Shown: one piece after another, positions 12,949 through 26,520 of the stretch
How the letters are laid out: every line of letters begins with the position of its first letter
How positions within the stretch are numbered: position 1 is the stretch's first letter
DNA from: Rhytidiadelphus loreus
Taxonomy: Eukaryota; Streptophyta; Bryopsida; Hypnales; Hylocomiaceae
Length of the DNA: 64,000 bases
Reading direction: 5' to 3'
Assembly: GCA_947034895.1 (NCBI GenBank)
Contig: OX344765.1
Coordinates: forward strand, 39,437,001 to 39,501,000
The notes under the pieces: model-generated
Told to the model about the DNA's origin: nothing
What the model saw: only the letters and a program-made list of their open reading frames with translations
Databases searched by the model: none
Made by a program: the position numbers and the translations under genes

Positions 12949-15900
12949 ATGGCGAAAGTGCAGGAGCGCGACGACGCACTGATCTGGATGCTTCCCGACG
13001 AGAGTTTGCTCGCCGTTTTGGCGCATTTGACGGACCGTTGGGATCGCCAGGCCTGGTGCTTGGTGTGCCACAAGTTCCGGCATCTGGAGGCCGTGAGTCG
13101 GAAGTATGTGCACTTGATGCGTTCTGAAATTCTGGAGCCCGTGTTGCGACGCCACCCCAACGTGGAGCGTCTGGACCTCTCCTCGTGCGTGGAAGTGAAG
13201 GACTCGGACCTGGCGACGGTGGCCAAGTTCACCAGCCAGCGGCTCCAGTCGATCAAGCTCATCAGGACGAAGGGGTTTGGGTCTGTGGGAGTGAGGAGTC
13301 TGGTGGAATGTATGGTTTTGCAAGAAGTGGATCTGTCGTTCTGTAGTCAAATTGGAGATAAGGAAGTGATTGCGCTTAGCGAGCTGCAGCGTTTGCAGAA
13401 GCTCAAGCTCACGCAATGCCGGCGTGTCACGGATGTCGGATTGTCTGCTCTCAGCAATTGTAAAGAGCTCGAAAATCTGGGGTTGAAGCTCTGTTGGGGG
13501 ATCGGCGATGGCGGCATTCAGAATGTGGCAACCGGGTGCCGGAAGCTTCGCAATATTGAGCTTTCGTTTACTGAGGTAATTGGGCTTGGTTGCAATCATT
13601 TAGATCCGTCATTTTGGAAGTGAAATACGGTACTTCGTATTGTCAACTAAGGTCTTCGTCGTGAAAAGTTATGTAATATGTTAGTTACACGAGAATCCTC
13701 TTTGGCTTGTTTGATGTGCTAATATTGCTTGCAATTCTGAAATAGGTTTCAGACAAAGGGCTGGCCTGCCTCGCCCTTTTACAGAATGTCGAGTGTCTCT
13801 GTCTCATATCTTGCAACAATGTGACAGACGAGGGCCTCAAAATTCTCAAGAGCGGATGCACGACATTACAGGTGCAGCTCTCGTTTTTTGTCGTAATCGC
13901 TGAATTTGCAATTTTGTTGTGCTTCTTAAATATAAACTACACCTTAAATACAAATTACAGTTTATATCAATTACTGGAAGAGTATGAATAGTGCGATTCA
14001 CTACACGCTAATAACAAAAGCTAACACTTAAGCTTGAGCAGTGTGCGAGGGTTCCATTGAAAAGTAGCCAGAGATGAACCATAATATGATCTGTTTTATA
14101 AGTTCGATTTGGCAAACTTGTTAAATGGAACTAGTTTGGCCCGTTGAACCACAGGGCTCGCATAGATTTGGACCGTTAGCTTTCAAAAGAAAATACTAGT
14201 AGCAAAGGCTGGGCCCATTGAATCCCGTGTATCAGACCAGTACAGACCTGTGCAACTGGACCCGTTTAATCCCATGCACATTCATCACGTAGGCTACAGC
14301 TCACTTAGATTAGGAAGTGGCTACCAAGATGTGAAATGATCAGCGTGACCGTTACGTTATGATGAAGTAAATTGAAAGTGTACAATAAGGTCGAGTTGAG
14401 TTGAGTTGAGTTTACTTACTAGAATTTGATTCTAAGGCAGAGTTGGCTTGTCGATGCCTTGCAAATACACACAGAGAAATTTTCAATCATCCCGAAAGGT
14501 GCTTCTTCTATTGTAATGTGGATGCTCTAGCTTTCTCACGACTTCCTTAGTGCAAGTGTTCACGAGCTCTGCTGACTCTTGAGTTGGTGTGGTGTACGCA
14601 CCCTGTCTGTTGCTTGTTATAGAGGCTGGATGTGGCAAAGTGCTCAAATGTCAGTAGCCATGGTATCATTGCCTTGACAGATAGCTCAGTGCAACTTCAA
14701 CAACTCGATCTCTCGTTCTGCAAGCTGGTACGTGATTTTCTGTTCATTGAGTGATTTTATCAAAGGGTCGCAAATTTTGCAATTAATGAATAATTTCTGG
14801 TGTTTTTTAAAGCTTGTCTGGGTAATTGTCTATTTCCTATTACCTTGAGAAATAGTGAGTGATTCCTATTGGGGTTTTCCTATTGGTGGTTGGCAGATCA
14901 GCAGCTTGCTGTTCAGTAGTCTCCAAAAAGTTAGGATGCTGCAGGTTATTAGGCTGGACGGCTGTACTATCGGGGAGGCCAATTTGAGCCTGATTGGCAG
15001 GGGATGTGAAGAGTTGAAAGAGCTCAGTTTGAGCAAGTGTCAGGGTGTGACTGATAGTGGTGTTGTGGGCGTCGTCTCGGCCCGCACTGCTCTGCAAAAT
15101 CTAGACCTTACCTGTTGCCGAGACATCACAGATGTAGCTTTAGAAGCTATTGCAACAAATTGCAGGGGCCTGCGGAGCTTGAAAATGGAGAATTGCCTTT
15201 TAGTCACAGCTAAGGGCCTGGTGTCAATAGGACAGTATTGCCTTTCTTTGGAGGAGCTTGATCTTACAGACTGCAATTTGAATGATGATGGTAAGAGCTT
15301 GGTTTGCTATGCAAATCATGTTGCAGCATGTGTGCACGTAATAATGTTATTGGATGGAGATTAAGGAAGTGTGACTCTAATATAGTTTTCACTGAACGAT
15401 CGTATGCAATTGAAGTTCTTGTTTATTTGCTTATTTACATTCAAATTCCCCTGCTTCGAAACTATCAATACCGTAATCACTGTAAATCTTCTTCATTAAA
15501 TTGTGCTTTGAATGCTTTGGAGTACTAAGGACCTGGTGAATGGAACTGGCTGCTTGTGTGGCAGGGCTAAAGTCAATTGCTAGATGCACTGAGTTAAGGC
15601 AGTTAAAAATTGGCTACTGCGCGGATATCACCGATACTGGACTGGTGCATATTGGTGCTACTTGCAAGAACCTGCAGGAAATCGACTGTTACAGGTTTGT
15701 CCTACACTGGAGCAGGGATGCATTCCTCAATATTCGCGTGTTCAGGATCTTTGCTGCTAAGACATAGTGTCGAGTGTATAACCTATGTTGTGGCTAACTA
15801 TGATGTTTCACCTTAATGTTGTCTACGAACAACAACCTCATGTGAAGTACTGTGATAAGCGTGTGCAAGGTCTTAATTATGTTCTGTTTGCATTGAGATA

Positions 15901-17000
15901 TTTAATATGAGCAGAATGCACTACTTCTTGCCTCTAAAGAAATTTGGTGCTCATCTCAACAGCACTTTTTGGAAACTTCTTGTTAATATTATAACATGTC
16001 TAGAGAAGGCCTGAGGATTGCAACCATAGCTTGTCTTTGCTCTGATGTACTCTCATCTCTAAGGGCACTGATTCATTGAACCGGAGGAACCTTATGCCTA
16101 AATGCTATCTATTAGGCTTAGCAATCTTTTGATTCTGTTTACAAGATTTCCAGAAGTCGATATTCAGATTTTCAAACTCCTGATTTATGAGCACAGGTTG
16201 GTGGCGGTCAGTGATGAAGGAATCGCAGCAATTGCGAGTGGTTGTAGGCGTTTGAAGGTGGTGAAGGTGTCGTATTGCGAATCTATTACTGATGCAAGTT
16301 TGCACTCACTTGCACCTTTAAGAGGTCTTCTGCAGCTAGAGTTACGGGCTTGCTGGCAGGTGACATCAGTAGGAGTCTCCTGTATTGCTGCATCTTGCAA
16401 ACACCTGCGAGAGTTGGATGTCAAGTGCTGCAGTCTCGTTGGAGATCCTGGCATGTTAGCTCTTTCACACGGATGTCAAAACCTGCGGCAGGTACTGAGT
16501 GCATTGAATTGTTTTCACTAGACTCCCCTTTGCAAATCAGCTATTTCAAATTGTTGACCCTTACAAGACAACACTACTTTCGCTCATTTTGTTAAGAAAA
16601 CTCCTTTTTAGGAAATGGAATGAATCAAGGATCTGTGCATTTGAGACCGGACTCCAAGCTCTACTTGACAATTGCAATTGCAAGAATTTGAATTGCAACT
16701 GCTTATTTTGTAATTATCAGACGCTAATTTGCTGGATGATGAGCGTTGCAGATCAACCTTTCCCATACTGCGGTGACAGACTTGGGGATGATGGCCTTGG
16801 CAAGTATGCCATGTATCCAGGATGTGAAATTGGTTCATATGAATGTTTCAGTCGATTGCTATGCCAGAACTCTCCTGGCATGCGGCAGCTTGAAAAAAGT
16901 GAAGCTGTTCACAGGGTTGCGTTTGACTTTGCCCTCTGAGGTGATCAGTCAACTAGAGGAGCGCGGAACCAGGCTGCGCTGGATTAACAAGCCTGTTTAA
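12949..17000 (+). CDS. F-box/leucine-rich-repeat protein, FBL3-like (seven exons, complete)
   Basis: Exons are 12949-13575, 13746-13871, 14623-14727, 14897-15290, 15565-15694, 16197-16491 and 16752-17000. All junctions are GT-AG, the frame is continuous and the product has 641 residues. An N-terminal F-box (about residues 12-55, with LPDESLLAVLAHL and WCLVCHKF) precedes a long series of cysteine-containing leucine-rich repeats of about 25 residues, recognisable by repeated LxxLxLxxC...ITDxGL units such as LDLTCCRDITDVAL. The repeats run almost to the C-terminal RLRWINKPV. The length and layout match Arabidopsis F-box/LRR-repeat protein 3 and relatives (about 650 residues). Proteins of this class are substrate receptors of SCF ubiquitin ligases, the F-box binding Skp1 and the repeats binding the substrate; the substrate here is unknown. 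The 751-base intron 2 is the longest. Large antisense frames over exon 1 are shadows of it. Confidence 0.93.
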
Positions 17001-17278
17001 ATTCTGGTTGGCTAAAAATGTGTCCAAAGTGTAATCATAAGCTGGATTACAAATTGGTTAGTGAGCTCCTCATGAGGTGAGCACTGTTTGAACGACTAAT
17101 GTGCTGAAATCGTGCAATGGGACGGTGTTCTAGAATGTAAACTGCCCTTGAAGTGCTTGTAAAGGTTGCTTTTGAGTTTGCAGAGGTAAATTTATGCGAA
17201 ATATTGAACATGGTTTGACTATTCAGTACTGTTTTCGTGTGGTTGTACGATCTATCAAAATTATGATATCTAGAAAAG

Positions 17279-17333
17279 GTTAAATCCTTTGCAATTGGCT
17301 CAGGGATTTACAGCCAATTGCAAAGGATTTAAC
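17279..17333. repeat. Perfect 22-bp hairpin downstream of the F-box/LRR gene
   Basis: Arms 17279-17300 and 17312-17333 are perfectly complementary over 22 bp around an 11-base loop. It lies 279 bases after the stop codon, so it may be in the 3' untranslated region. It is too short and too perfect for a typical plant microRNA precursor, and may be a tiny inverted-repeat element. Confidence 0.75.
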
Positions 17334-17685
17334 ATAATACTTAATGGACATCGTATTATCTGAATATTGAAATTTTCTAGAGACTTGACTTTGTTCTATC
17401 AGAAACAAATGACATGTGAAGCTGCCTTCAGTTCAACCGAACGTTTACGATTCAGCCATTTATTTCTTAATGGACAGTGAGTGATGTAATATTCTCGATT
17501 TGTTGGCGCTGGACCGAAGTGGAAGAGGCTCTGCGTCGACAGAAGGTACATGCCAGGAAGCTAGTACTACATGGGTAAAGCTGCTTGTTTTTCATCCGTA
17601 ATCTTCTCTGCAGGTTGAGGAGTGACTGCACCATACAGAAGGAATTGGTTACTGACTACTGTATAAATTTCTTTCCACTTCACTG

Positions 17686-17745
17686 AAATCACCACATCCT
17701 TTGGGTGTATGACTGCTGTGGTGCACCCAAAGGATATGGTGATTT
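17686..17745. repeat. Second 22-bp hairpin downstream of the F-box/LRR gene
   Basis: Arms 17686-17707 and 17724-17745 match at 21 of 22 positions around a 16-base loop. The size is close to that of the hairpin at 17279-17333 but the sequence is unrelated. Confidence 0.72.
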
Positions 17746-19560
17746 GCACCACAATATTTTTGAATATTAGATAGATATTGGTATCTCTCTCATGAATACC
17801 TCAATTCATAAATTACTTTATTTCTTAGTGGTGATGTCAATGTTGAATCTTGAAATGTTTTAATTTGTGTTTCTAAGGTAGCAGCATCTTAATCCTGGAA
17901 GGATGCCGAGGATGCTTTGTTTCCTTTGTCTGGTCAAACAAGCTTTGTACATATTGAAAAATGAATGATTTTCATGTGGTTTTTGTGTGCAACTTCTTTG
18001 ATGCTATATCCACATGATTAGCTTAAGTTCAAGACATTTTAATTGTATATTGATTTTATATGGGGTAGTTTATCAAAAGAATGGTATATTATTAGTGTAT
18101 TTCAATTCTTTGAGCTTTATTTCCCTTAGTTCTTGATGTTGACATTCAAAATGGTTTCTTTTGTTTTAGGGTGAAACTAACAAAATGAAGCTTTAAATTG
18201 TAGTTTCTATGCCACTCAGAAATTTTGATAAATTCATACAAATAAGTATTTCATTGAGGTTTGAAGTTGAGGATCTATAACCTCATTTCTAAATATAGAG
18301 TGACATCACAATTTTCTTTATTGTAGTGACTTGTCTTTCTTTTAATGGGGGTTGATGGTGTCCCAAAAGATCTGAATTATATTAGAAGGATGTTGAAGGC
18401 AATCACTCGACAATGTTGTGTATATGTTGATGACACCCTACTAGTAAAGTTTGTAATCAATGGTGTTTTGTTTGTGATTTGTAAGGATGAAGAAAACAAT
18501 AGAGATAGAACACGTACAAATTGTAAAGTAGGAAAATAGGTTTTGCTTATTGATCTTGAATGTGTATATTGTAGCTTTCTAGTAACTTGGTTAGAAAATA
18601 AATAATTAAAAGAATGTTCAAATCTTTAGGAAATTATTATTTTACTTAGCTTTTCCTAAAATATATATATTAAAGGATTGTCTAATTCACAAAAATGTAA
18701 CTTATTCTACACAATTTTGTATCTTTTCTTTTTCAACAATTGTAAACATGCATTGTAGATATTTTTGCCTTGCCATTTTGACCATTCTAAAGTACAATCT
18801 CTCACAAACAAAAACATGTCTCTCACATGCAACCAACCCCAACATTTAACAAAACCTTGATGCACAAGGTAAAAAGTAAAGGATTTGGAGGTCAAGATAA
18901 GTGTTTAGGTAAATGCGTCTACTTTAGATGAAAGTAGTAGCAACCATCCAAAAATTATAAGGACAATTTGGATGAATGTCTAACTTATTTTAAAATGCTT
19001 TGACTTTTAATGTATTATTTTTTGGATGAAAATAATAGCAACCATCCAAAAATTGTTTGATTTTAATGTATTATTTTTTGGTTTGTATGATTGTTTTTTA
19101 CACTTTTATTAACTACTAGGTAGAAAGTTGTTAGGAAGCTACAATATTATAAATGCTTTGAAGGTCTAACACATTTTTAACTTGCGAAATTCTTTAGTGG
19201 CTTTTTTTTTATAATTGTCATTAAAATTATTAATATTTGTAAGGGAGAGATGTCTATAAATACAAGTTTTATAGATTTTTTAAATCAACATATTTCCTTC
19301 TTTATCATTAGTTGAAGATCACACCCAAACATATAGAGAAAAATAGTGCATTTTAAAATCTTTCAAAGAACCCTAAATAGTATAGATTTTCATCAAAGGA
19401 ATGACTCTACTTCATGATTGAGAATATAGTAGAGGCACAAAAACCTCAAATTGGATCTTCACACCATTGTTTCGAAGCATTTTTTAGTTCAAGAAGGAAG
19501 GAGAGCAATGGAACAATAAGACGGAACGAATCGTATTCCTACCCAAGAATGTTGTCAAAT
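17746..19560. other. AT-rich intergenic DNA with local direct repeats
   Basis: There is no gene. A short direct repeat is visible near 18925-19080 (AGCAACCATCCAAAAATT twice, and AATGTATTATTTTTTGG twice). A 64-codon frame at 18345-18539 contains VYVDDTLLV, which recalls a copia reverse transcriptase motif, but nothing around it supports that. Confidence 0.45.
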
Positions 19561-20073
19561 CACTAGAAGAAAATGAGGGTTTTTGCAACTACACTATCTC
19601 CTAAAAAGATCATTACTTAAAATGTTATCTCTAGGACTATACTTAAAGCACCCCTTTTTCTTGTAGTATATACAACTACCCTGCAATTGTAATCCTCTCT
19701 ATTAGCATCAAATCTAACATAATTGTTTTGTGTCGTTGTTTTACAACATTGATATATTTTTTTAGTCACAAAATAGTCAATCTATAGTTGCAAAAAACGA
19801 CTAGGAAACAAGTAGGAAAAGATTGGAACTGTAAAATGACCATAGTTGTTTCCTAGTCGCTTTCTAGTTGTTTCTTAGTCGCTATCTAGTTGTATAGTAG
19901 TTGTTTCTTACACTATTAGAGAATTCAACTTTTTTGTTGATTTGGTTGCACAAAATTTGATTCACCTTTTTGTTGATTTGGAGAGTAATTTGTTGATTTG
20001 GATAAAAATCAACACAAAAGTGAACCAAATGAATGCAACCAAATCAACCAAAAAATTGAAATTTCTAGTAGTG
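19561..20073. mobile_element. Possible non-autonomous CACTA-type element
   Basis: The left end CACTAGAAGAAAA and the right end TTTCTAGTAGTG have the form of CACTA (En/Spm) termini. Inside, a sequence around TTGTTGATTTGGTTGCA (about 19932-19980) recurs inverted at about 19995-20060. Copies of CTAGTTGTTTC and its complement lie near 19800-19910, as subterminal repeats do in this superfamily. Against it, the same motif continues beyond the right end (to about 20130), and the flanking triplets AAT and AAG do not match exactly. Confidence 0.35.
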
Positions 20074-22620
20074 AAGCTAGTTGTTTCCTCATCACTTTTA
20101 AGTCATACACTAGTTGTTTTCTAGTTGCTTTCAAAGTTCATTCCCATTTGTCTTATATCAATTGTCCCATATCAATTGTAAAAAGTACCATTAGGTTGGA
20201 CATATAAGATTTGTAAGTTGTTGATGTCTAATATTGTGAATTCTATTGATAGAATTCTAAAAGTTCTACAATTTGTAGATATCTATAGATTATAGAAATC
20301 TAAGATTTGTAGATTTCTATATAGTATAGATTTCTACAATTTGTAGATCTCTATAATCTATGGAAATCAAATAATATTTAAAAGCCAAAAAAAATTTAAA
20401 TTTATGAAATTGTAAGGTTTCCTTAACCAATGAAATCTATTAAATACCAATATTAAATCTATCTTTTTTCTAGATTTCAAATTTTTAGATCTACCTTCTT
20501 CTTAGATTTCAAAAATTCAAAAATTCAAATATCTAAAAAAATCTAGATCTGAAAATCAAAAATCTAGAAAAATCTAGATCTAAAATTCTAAAATCTATAA
20601 AGAAATTAAATATTGAATTTCGAAATCTGTAAATCATTGAGATTAATATTTTAAAATCTATAAATTTACAAGTTGCAAACAAGTTGCAAATGAGTTACAT
20701 GTAAGATGTGACTTTGACAATTGCTCCACCTATTTTCTAGATTTTAGAGTGTCTAGTGCAACTACAAGTCTCCAAATTATCACTAGTGTAGAATAAGTTA
20801 CATTTTTGTAGGATTAGTAGATTGCTTGTTGCACAATGTTCAACATGAGGACATCAAAGTTAAGGCACGGTTATAGAAAATCTACTAGTGCAACTTTTGA
20901 TTTTGCATATTATATTCAAATTATGCCCAACTTGAACTTCAGTTACAATTTTTCTTAGTGAGAACAAAAAAATGAGAGCTTCTTGACACTCAATTCGCTC
21001 GGTTCTAAGTGCATGAACCCCGGTTGGCCAAAGTACAGTCGAAGAAAATCAAGACTGAGGTAGGAGAACATATTTCAAATTTTCAATCAGCATATATACA
21101 CCAGAAGAACATCGTTAATGTTGCTTTCCGCACACAGAGAAATGGAAAATTAGAATTTCTGACCCAAAAAAAAAAAAAAGTGATGATTTCAAGATGTCAG
21201 TAAGTACGATTTTTATTTTTTAAACTTAAAATAATAATCATAGTTAGAACTTCTGATTGCCCCATTTCAAGCTTCTCACCAACGATCCCAGAACTGGCTA
21301 AATTTCGCTCAATTGCTAAAAAAATTGACATGTCCTCAGTGTAAATTTTTTTCAAAATCTTCCAAAAATGAACATTTGGCTAAAAACCCAAAACTAGTTC
21401 TGGGATCACTGCTTCTCACTTATGTCCTTAACTCTTACTGCATATCTACGTTGCCTTCCCACTTCTACGGACTAGGTAATTGCAAGCTAGATGAAGAATA
21501 ATTGTTGATTAGGACCTTCCAAGCTATGGGCGGTGAGGTTGGTATTGACCAACAATTATTCTTGGATGGCTTTGCCTACTTTGCAATTATCGGACATAAT
21601 GTCAACGTAGGAGAGTTGAGCCTTGTGACTTCTTTGATTGCTTAACCAATCCAAACATATCATGACAATGAAAGTCTCGTGCATTTAGATTATGTTAGGT
21701 GGATCCGCACTCTCTAAGTTAATACCGGTTGGTAGTAGTAGAACTTTCTCTCAGATTTCTCACTGCTAGCTAGACCAATGAAATATCCACTACATACCCA
21801 CCTTCTTGTTGAAAATTTGCACAAGGCAAGCAGTGAACATTCATTATCAGTCTTAATCCTTAAGCGCTTCGACGTCCATATTTTGGATGATGAACAGATG
21901 GCTTGGAGGTGTTGTTTTGTCCAACTAACTTCTCATTCATCCAATGTAACACTTGAATCTTGAAAATACAACCTTCCTTAAATGCAGTAAATGATATTTT
22001 TGTAGAAAGATATAAGCAAAAATGTGCCAAAATTTGAAAAAGGATCAAGGCGTTAAGGGGTTCCTCTGCTTCTCTCCTTAACCAATCGAAACATGCCACG
22101 ACAACGAAACTCTCATACATTGACATTATGGGTGCATCTTGTACGTACTTTAAAACTAACGCTCAAGATACATCCGAAGTTGCGCATTCATTGCAAGTCA
22201 ATGAAAGCCGAGTGTCCTTGTGAAGACCGATCGATCGATGCTTTTGGCAAATCACCAACTGCATGCAATCCCGTCACGGAATGTCCAGCAACTTCAGTTG
22301 CAGCTTCATCGACATCATAACGTATGAACTTACTTCAATCTACTTGTACGAAAGCTTGTGATGGGCCTGCAAGCACTTTGACTTGCACTGTTCGTCAACA
22401 AACAGACAAGCACCAAAAAAATAACGAAAAAACAAACAGAACTTTGTAACTTAACTTTGTGGTGGGGTGCATGCAGGAGTGACGATGGTCTCATCACGGA
22501 GCACTTGATTGATAGCAAGAATGTTCCGTCTGCTTGCCGTAACTTCGTCTGCTTGTGCGCCTCATGCACTGTAGAATAGAACAGGCACATGTGCTATAAA
22601 ATACTGGAATTGTGGAACAT
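20074..22620. other. Repeat-rich intergenic DNA
   Basis: About 20220-20700 is dense with inverted and direct copies of an AT-rich motif around AGATTTCTACAATTTGTAG. About 21620-21700 and 22060-22140 form a diverged direct repeat sharing TTAACCAATC and CATGACAATGAAA. On the minus strand near 21870-21900 a few residues (KRLRIKTDNE) recall a copia integrase, but the frame is broken and too short to call. No intact gene is present. Confidence 0.4.
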
Positions 22621-25600
22621 AGTTTGTCTCGTATTTGTTGGCTCTGTGTGTTTTGGACAGAGACTACAGCGGCGACTCTGTAGTTTCTGAATCCAAGTTA
22701 ATCTTATCTACAATCGCATTCACACTGTGCAACTGTAGTAGGAGGGTTTGGTGGGAGTGGACAAAGCTTTACGATCACCGGTCTTGTTCCATTTTCAGAC
22801 AGTCAGAGTCTCAGAGTAAGTATTTCCAATGCAAAACTAGCTAGTGGTTGTCGTTTCTCTATTGTCCAGGCGAGTTTTTTATTCGTCAAGAGACATGGAT
22901 GTTTCGGGTCTTTGATGGTATTTGCAAGGTTAAACTTCTCAAAAGTCAAGATAAAAAGTAGTTGAAAAGGTAATTAACCTTTAAACCACATTTCTTTGTC
23001 TAGTGGGTAGCTTAATGGGGAATCAAAATGATCTCCTTGAAGCGGGGCCTAGGTCTTCCTGCTTGTCCAAAGTTTGTGTGGTCAAGGCATACAAAAGTGG
23101 AAAGTGAACACTACTATAACTTTGCAACCTGTATGTGGTGCTTGGTGAGCCATATTCGCTATAGAAGTGGGTCCACTAGATTGAAGCATTCCAAAAAAAG
23201 AAAAAAAGAAAACACTTTTTGTCAAAGATTCACTCAAAACCAAGCTCGAGGGATCATTCTCAAAGTGTAGAAAATAGTGAGGTGGTCACAATAGGGTAGT
23301 TTGGCTTGGCTTACATGTACTAGGTGAACTAGAACTGAAGTCAACATTGAGTTTATACATCTCTACAACAAAAGTTATAAAACAACTCCTTTCTAAATAA
23401 ATTCGGACCAAGGGATGAATGGTTGGAGTACAAATTTGTAATCCTACAGGATTAAGAGAAGAATAAAATATAAGAAGAGGATAAATAATCCCTCCAAGGA
23501 TATGAGTTTTATTCCTACAAAGCGGCAAATTCAACCTTCAAAAAGCAAACAAGGATCCAAAACACCTCATAGGAATTAAACATTCTTATAATTTCCTTCT
23601 AAAATCAAATAATTTTAAAGATTTGTTATCACATGGGGTAAATATATCATGTGAGAGTTTACAATATACACCATCTTCTATGTCATATGCATGATGGAAT
23701 GAAGGTAGAAAATTACCTTCTTTGCCACTAGTTATTTTCTCTAGATTTGTAAATGAACTTTCTAATTTGCATGAACCTCAAACATATCTTACTACCATTG
23801 CTTAATAGATTTATTATTAGATGGAGGAGTTGGAATTTTTTCTTGTTTCAAATAATTATTTGATTTTCTATCTTCTATTAATAAATGGATAGGTATATAT
23901 GCATCCTAATTAATTTAATGATAAATCATTTTTTCTCTGTTTGCATTGCATACAGGCAATCAATTTTTAATTCCAAATTAACTACAAAAAGAATACCATT
24001 TGTATTTCAAAGTGTCATTGTACAAAGTTCTAAATACAACAAAACAATTGAATTATCCTATATCCTATGAATTAGGCACCAAAAAATTTGTCGCTTTAAA
24101 TATAATTAGATTAATTCTTAAATTTTTAAATGTCATACTAAAAGAGAACATTGTTTTGATTTTATAAAAGGGACTCCCTTATTGTTGTAAATAATGATAC
24201 TAAGGCTTTGTATTTGTATGATCATTGTAATTATAGAAAGACCTCTCTATGAATTTTGAATAAAAGATTTCTTATGTATTTACAAATTCTTGAAAAGATA
24301 GACTTTTATCTAATCAATATTTCATAATTTATTATGAAACAATGTATACTAGATGTTTAGAATCTATCATTAGTTCATATAATTTTCAATCCATTTCAAG
24401 TGTTATAAACTTGTTTTTGAATATACAAATAAGAAAAAATCATTTGATCTTTCTTTGTTCAAATTTGGGTGGGTGTATTCAAATATAAGAATTTTTTTAT
24501 TGTTGTTATTATTATTATCACATTAAATCCTTTTCTATAAAGATCAAATGTAATCTTTGCATCTTGTCATTGTTAAGTATGCCTTGATCATAAATTTAAA
24601 ATTCAACCAAACCTCTAAAATGAACATATATTTATTTAAATAGATTTTATTAATAGCCATTTTTTAATGAACCTGTCAGTTTATTAATAACATGGTGATC
24701 ATTTTATAAAAGTAGAATTTTATGATGATCTTATGGGCAGATGCAAGAAACACCGAACGATTTAGGGAGTATTCTACCAAAACTGTGATTTTTTGCGCTC
24801 AATACTATGAGTACTACAGTACTATAAAACGGAGCAATCTCAGTCGTTGATCTGAAAAATCAATGGCCAATGGTACTTTTGAGTACTTAATAATACTGAA
24901 ACGGTATTATTTGAAAAAAATGACAATTTGTCATAAAAAGTAGATAAAATTAAGTATAAATTAATAATAATTAAAAAATCATGAATAAAAAAAAACTAAA
25001 AATTGGCCATTTGTAAAGACTTGATAGTGATTACATTTCACCAGAAACTAGAAGTTGAAATCATCATGAATGTTTGGAGTGCTATGCACAAGGGACCCTT
25101 ATTTGCATGCATGTTGAAGACAAAGAATTGTGTTTTTTTTAATGTCCTTTGGTGGGCACATGCTCATCTAGTGTGGGAATAGCCTACAAAAAATTTAAGT
25201 GAACATCATAATTTTTGGATGCTCCACAGTACTAAAAACCCCTAAACTGCAAAGTGTGATAAATTAGCTAAACTACAATTTAATTAAAGGATTTTTTTTC
25301 AAAATTTCTCAAAATAAGGAATTTGAGAACTTCCAAGTTAGCCATTTCCAATAAAAATTTCAAGTACATGGACTTCGTTTCCCAAAAGATATGGCGAATG
25401 GCAACTCTTTCATTCCAATTGTGACGCAAAATCGTACCGGTATTTCTTGCATTCACCCTTATATTGAGTGCGCAATTTACAATTATAGTAATCAAACAAA
25501 AATACTAGCTAATTGCATCATGCAATTATATACACAACTCTAAAATTGATTACATGGAAGATGTGAAATCATGTCAATTAAATTATTTGTACATGCCATT

Positions 25601-26520
25601 AGCTTCGTGACTTGAATTTATGTGATTTGAAATCTTTTTAGATATGTAATCCTTTGTCACATTGGACTAAAGCACTCTAACTAAATGAATTAAATCAAAA
25701 TGAAGAATATTCCAAATACTTTGGGCATAAACAAAGCACATGTTATAAATAACTTCAAATGAATTTCATTTTTTAGATTGCCCTTTTCGGTATATACATA
25801 ATTCTTTATATTTATTATTATGAATAGATTTTTACCCATATCATGCAATAGATATTGACTTTCTATATGAAATCTAAATTTTGAATGCTTTGATGTTATT
25901 TTAGTTGAGTAGATAATAGATGAAAATTGATTAAAGACTATTTTCAGGATGGTAATTTAAATTAATATGTTTCTTAACTTCTAGCTCATTTTTGAAATAA
26001 CATAATTGCATATTATGTATTCTCAATGCTTCTTGTTGAGAGTGTTCCTTAAGAATTAACAATCGAGTTTTACTTCAAAAAATAGTCTCATAAGAAATTA
26101 AATTAATTTTTTTTACAAGAAACAACCTCACCTTCATTGTAGAATTTTCTTTTCCCAACAATCAACTTTCTCATGGAGAGACAATTGATAAAAGCTTCAA
26201 GGATCACAATGTAGTACTACAACTTCTCTCTATATTTTGAATATTCCTTGTGATTCAGTAATATTTTCATCCTACTAATAACTCCATCCAATGCAGCAAA
26301 TCAAAATGACAAAAATCAAAATGACAAAAAGAGACCTATCAAGAAAACAATTCAAATTCACTGAAATTCAAGGTTTAAGAGATGTGCATTCCTACATCAA
26401 AATTATTGCAATTTCTATCATACATTGTAATACACTTTGAAAGTATCCAATAGATCTATACTTCAAATCACAATACTCTCAACCCCAGCTCCATTCCAAT
26501 AACAATACTTCAAAGTACAC
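22621..26520. other. AT-rich intergenic DNA without recognised genes
   Basis: No open frame here resembles a protein. The segment at about 24745-24910, with CTATGAGTACTACAGTACT and a poly-A-like run, has the texture of a decayed transposon, but I found no second end or copy. A short tandem duplication of AAATCAAAATGACAAA lies at about 26302-26330. Confidence 0.45.

Noticed and set aside
12943..13599. 218-codon minus-strand frame opposite the F-box/LRR first exon
   Set aside because: It is the antisense shadow of a conserved coding exon and resembles no protein.
18345..18539. VYVDDTLLV, resembling the catalytic box of a copia reverse transcriptase
   Set aside because: Only the box is similar. 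The residues on both sides do not match, and no integrase or RNase H remnant lies nearby.
21860..22126. Minus-strand frame and KRLRIKTDNE, recalling a copia integrase
   Set aside because: The match covers about ten residues in a frame different from the long one; too short to claim.
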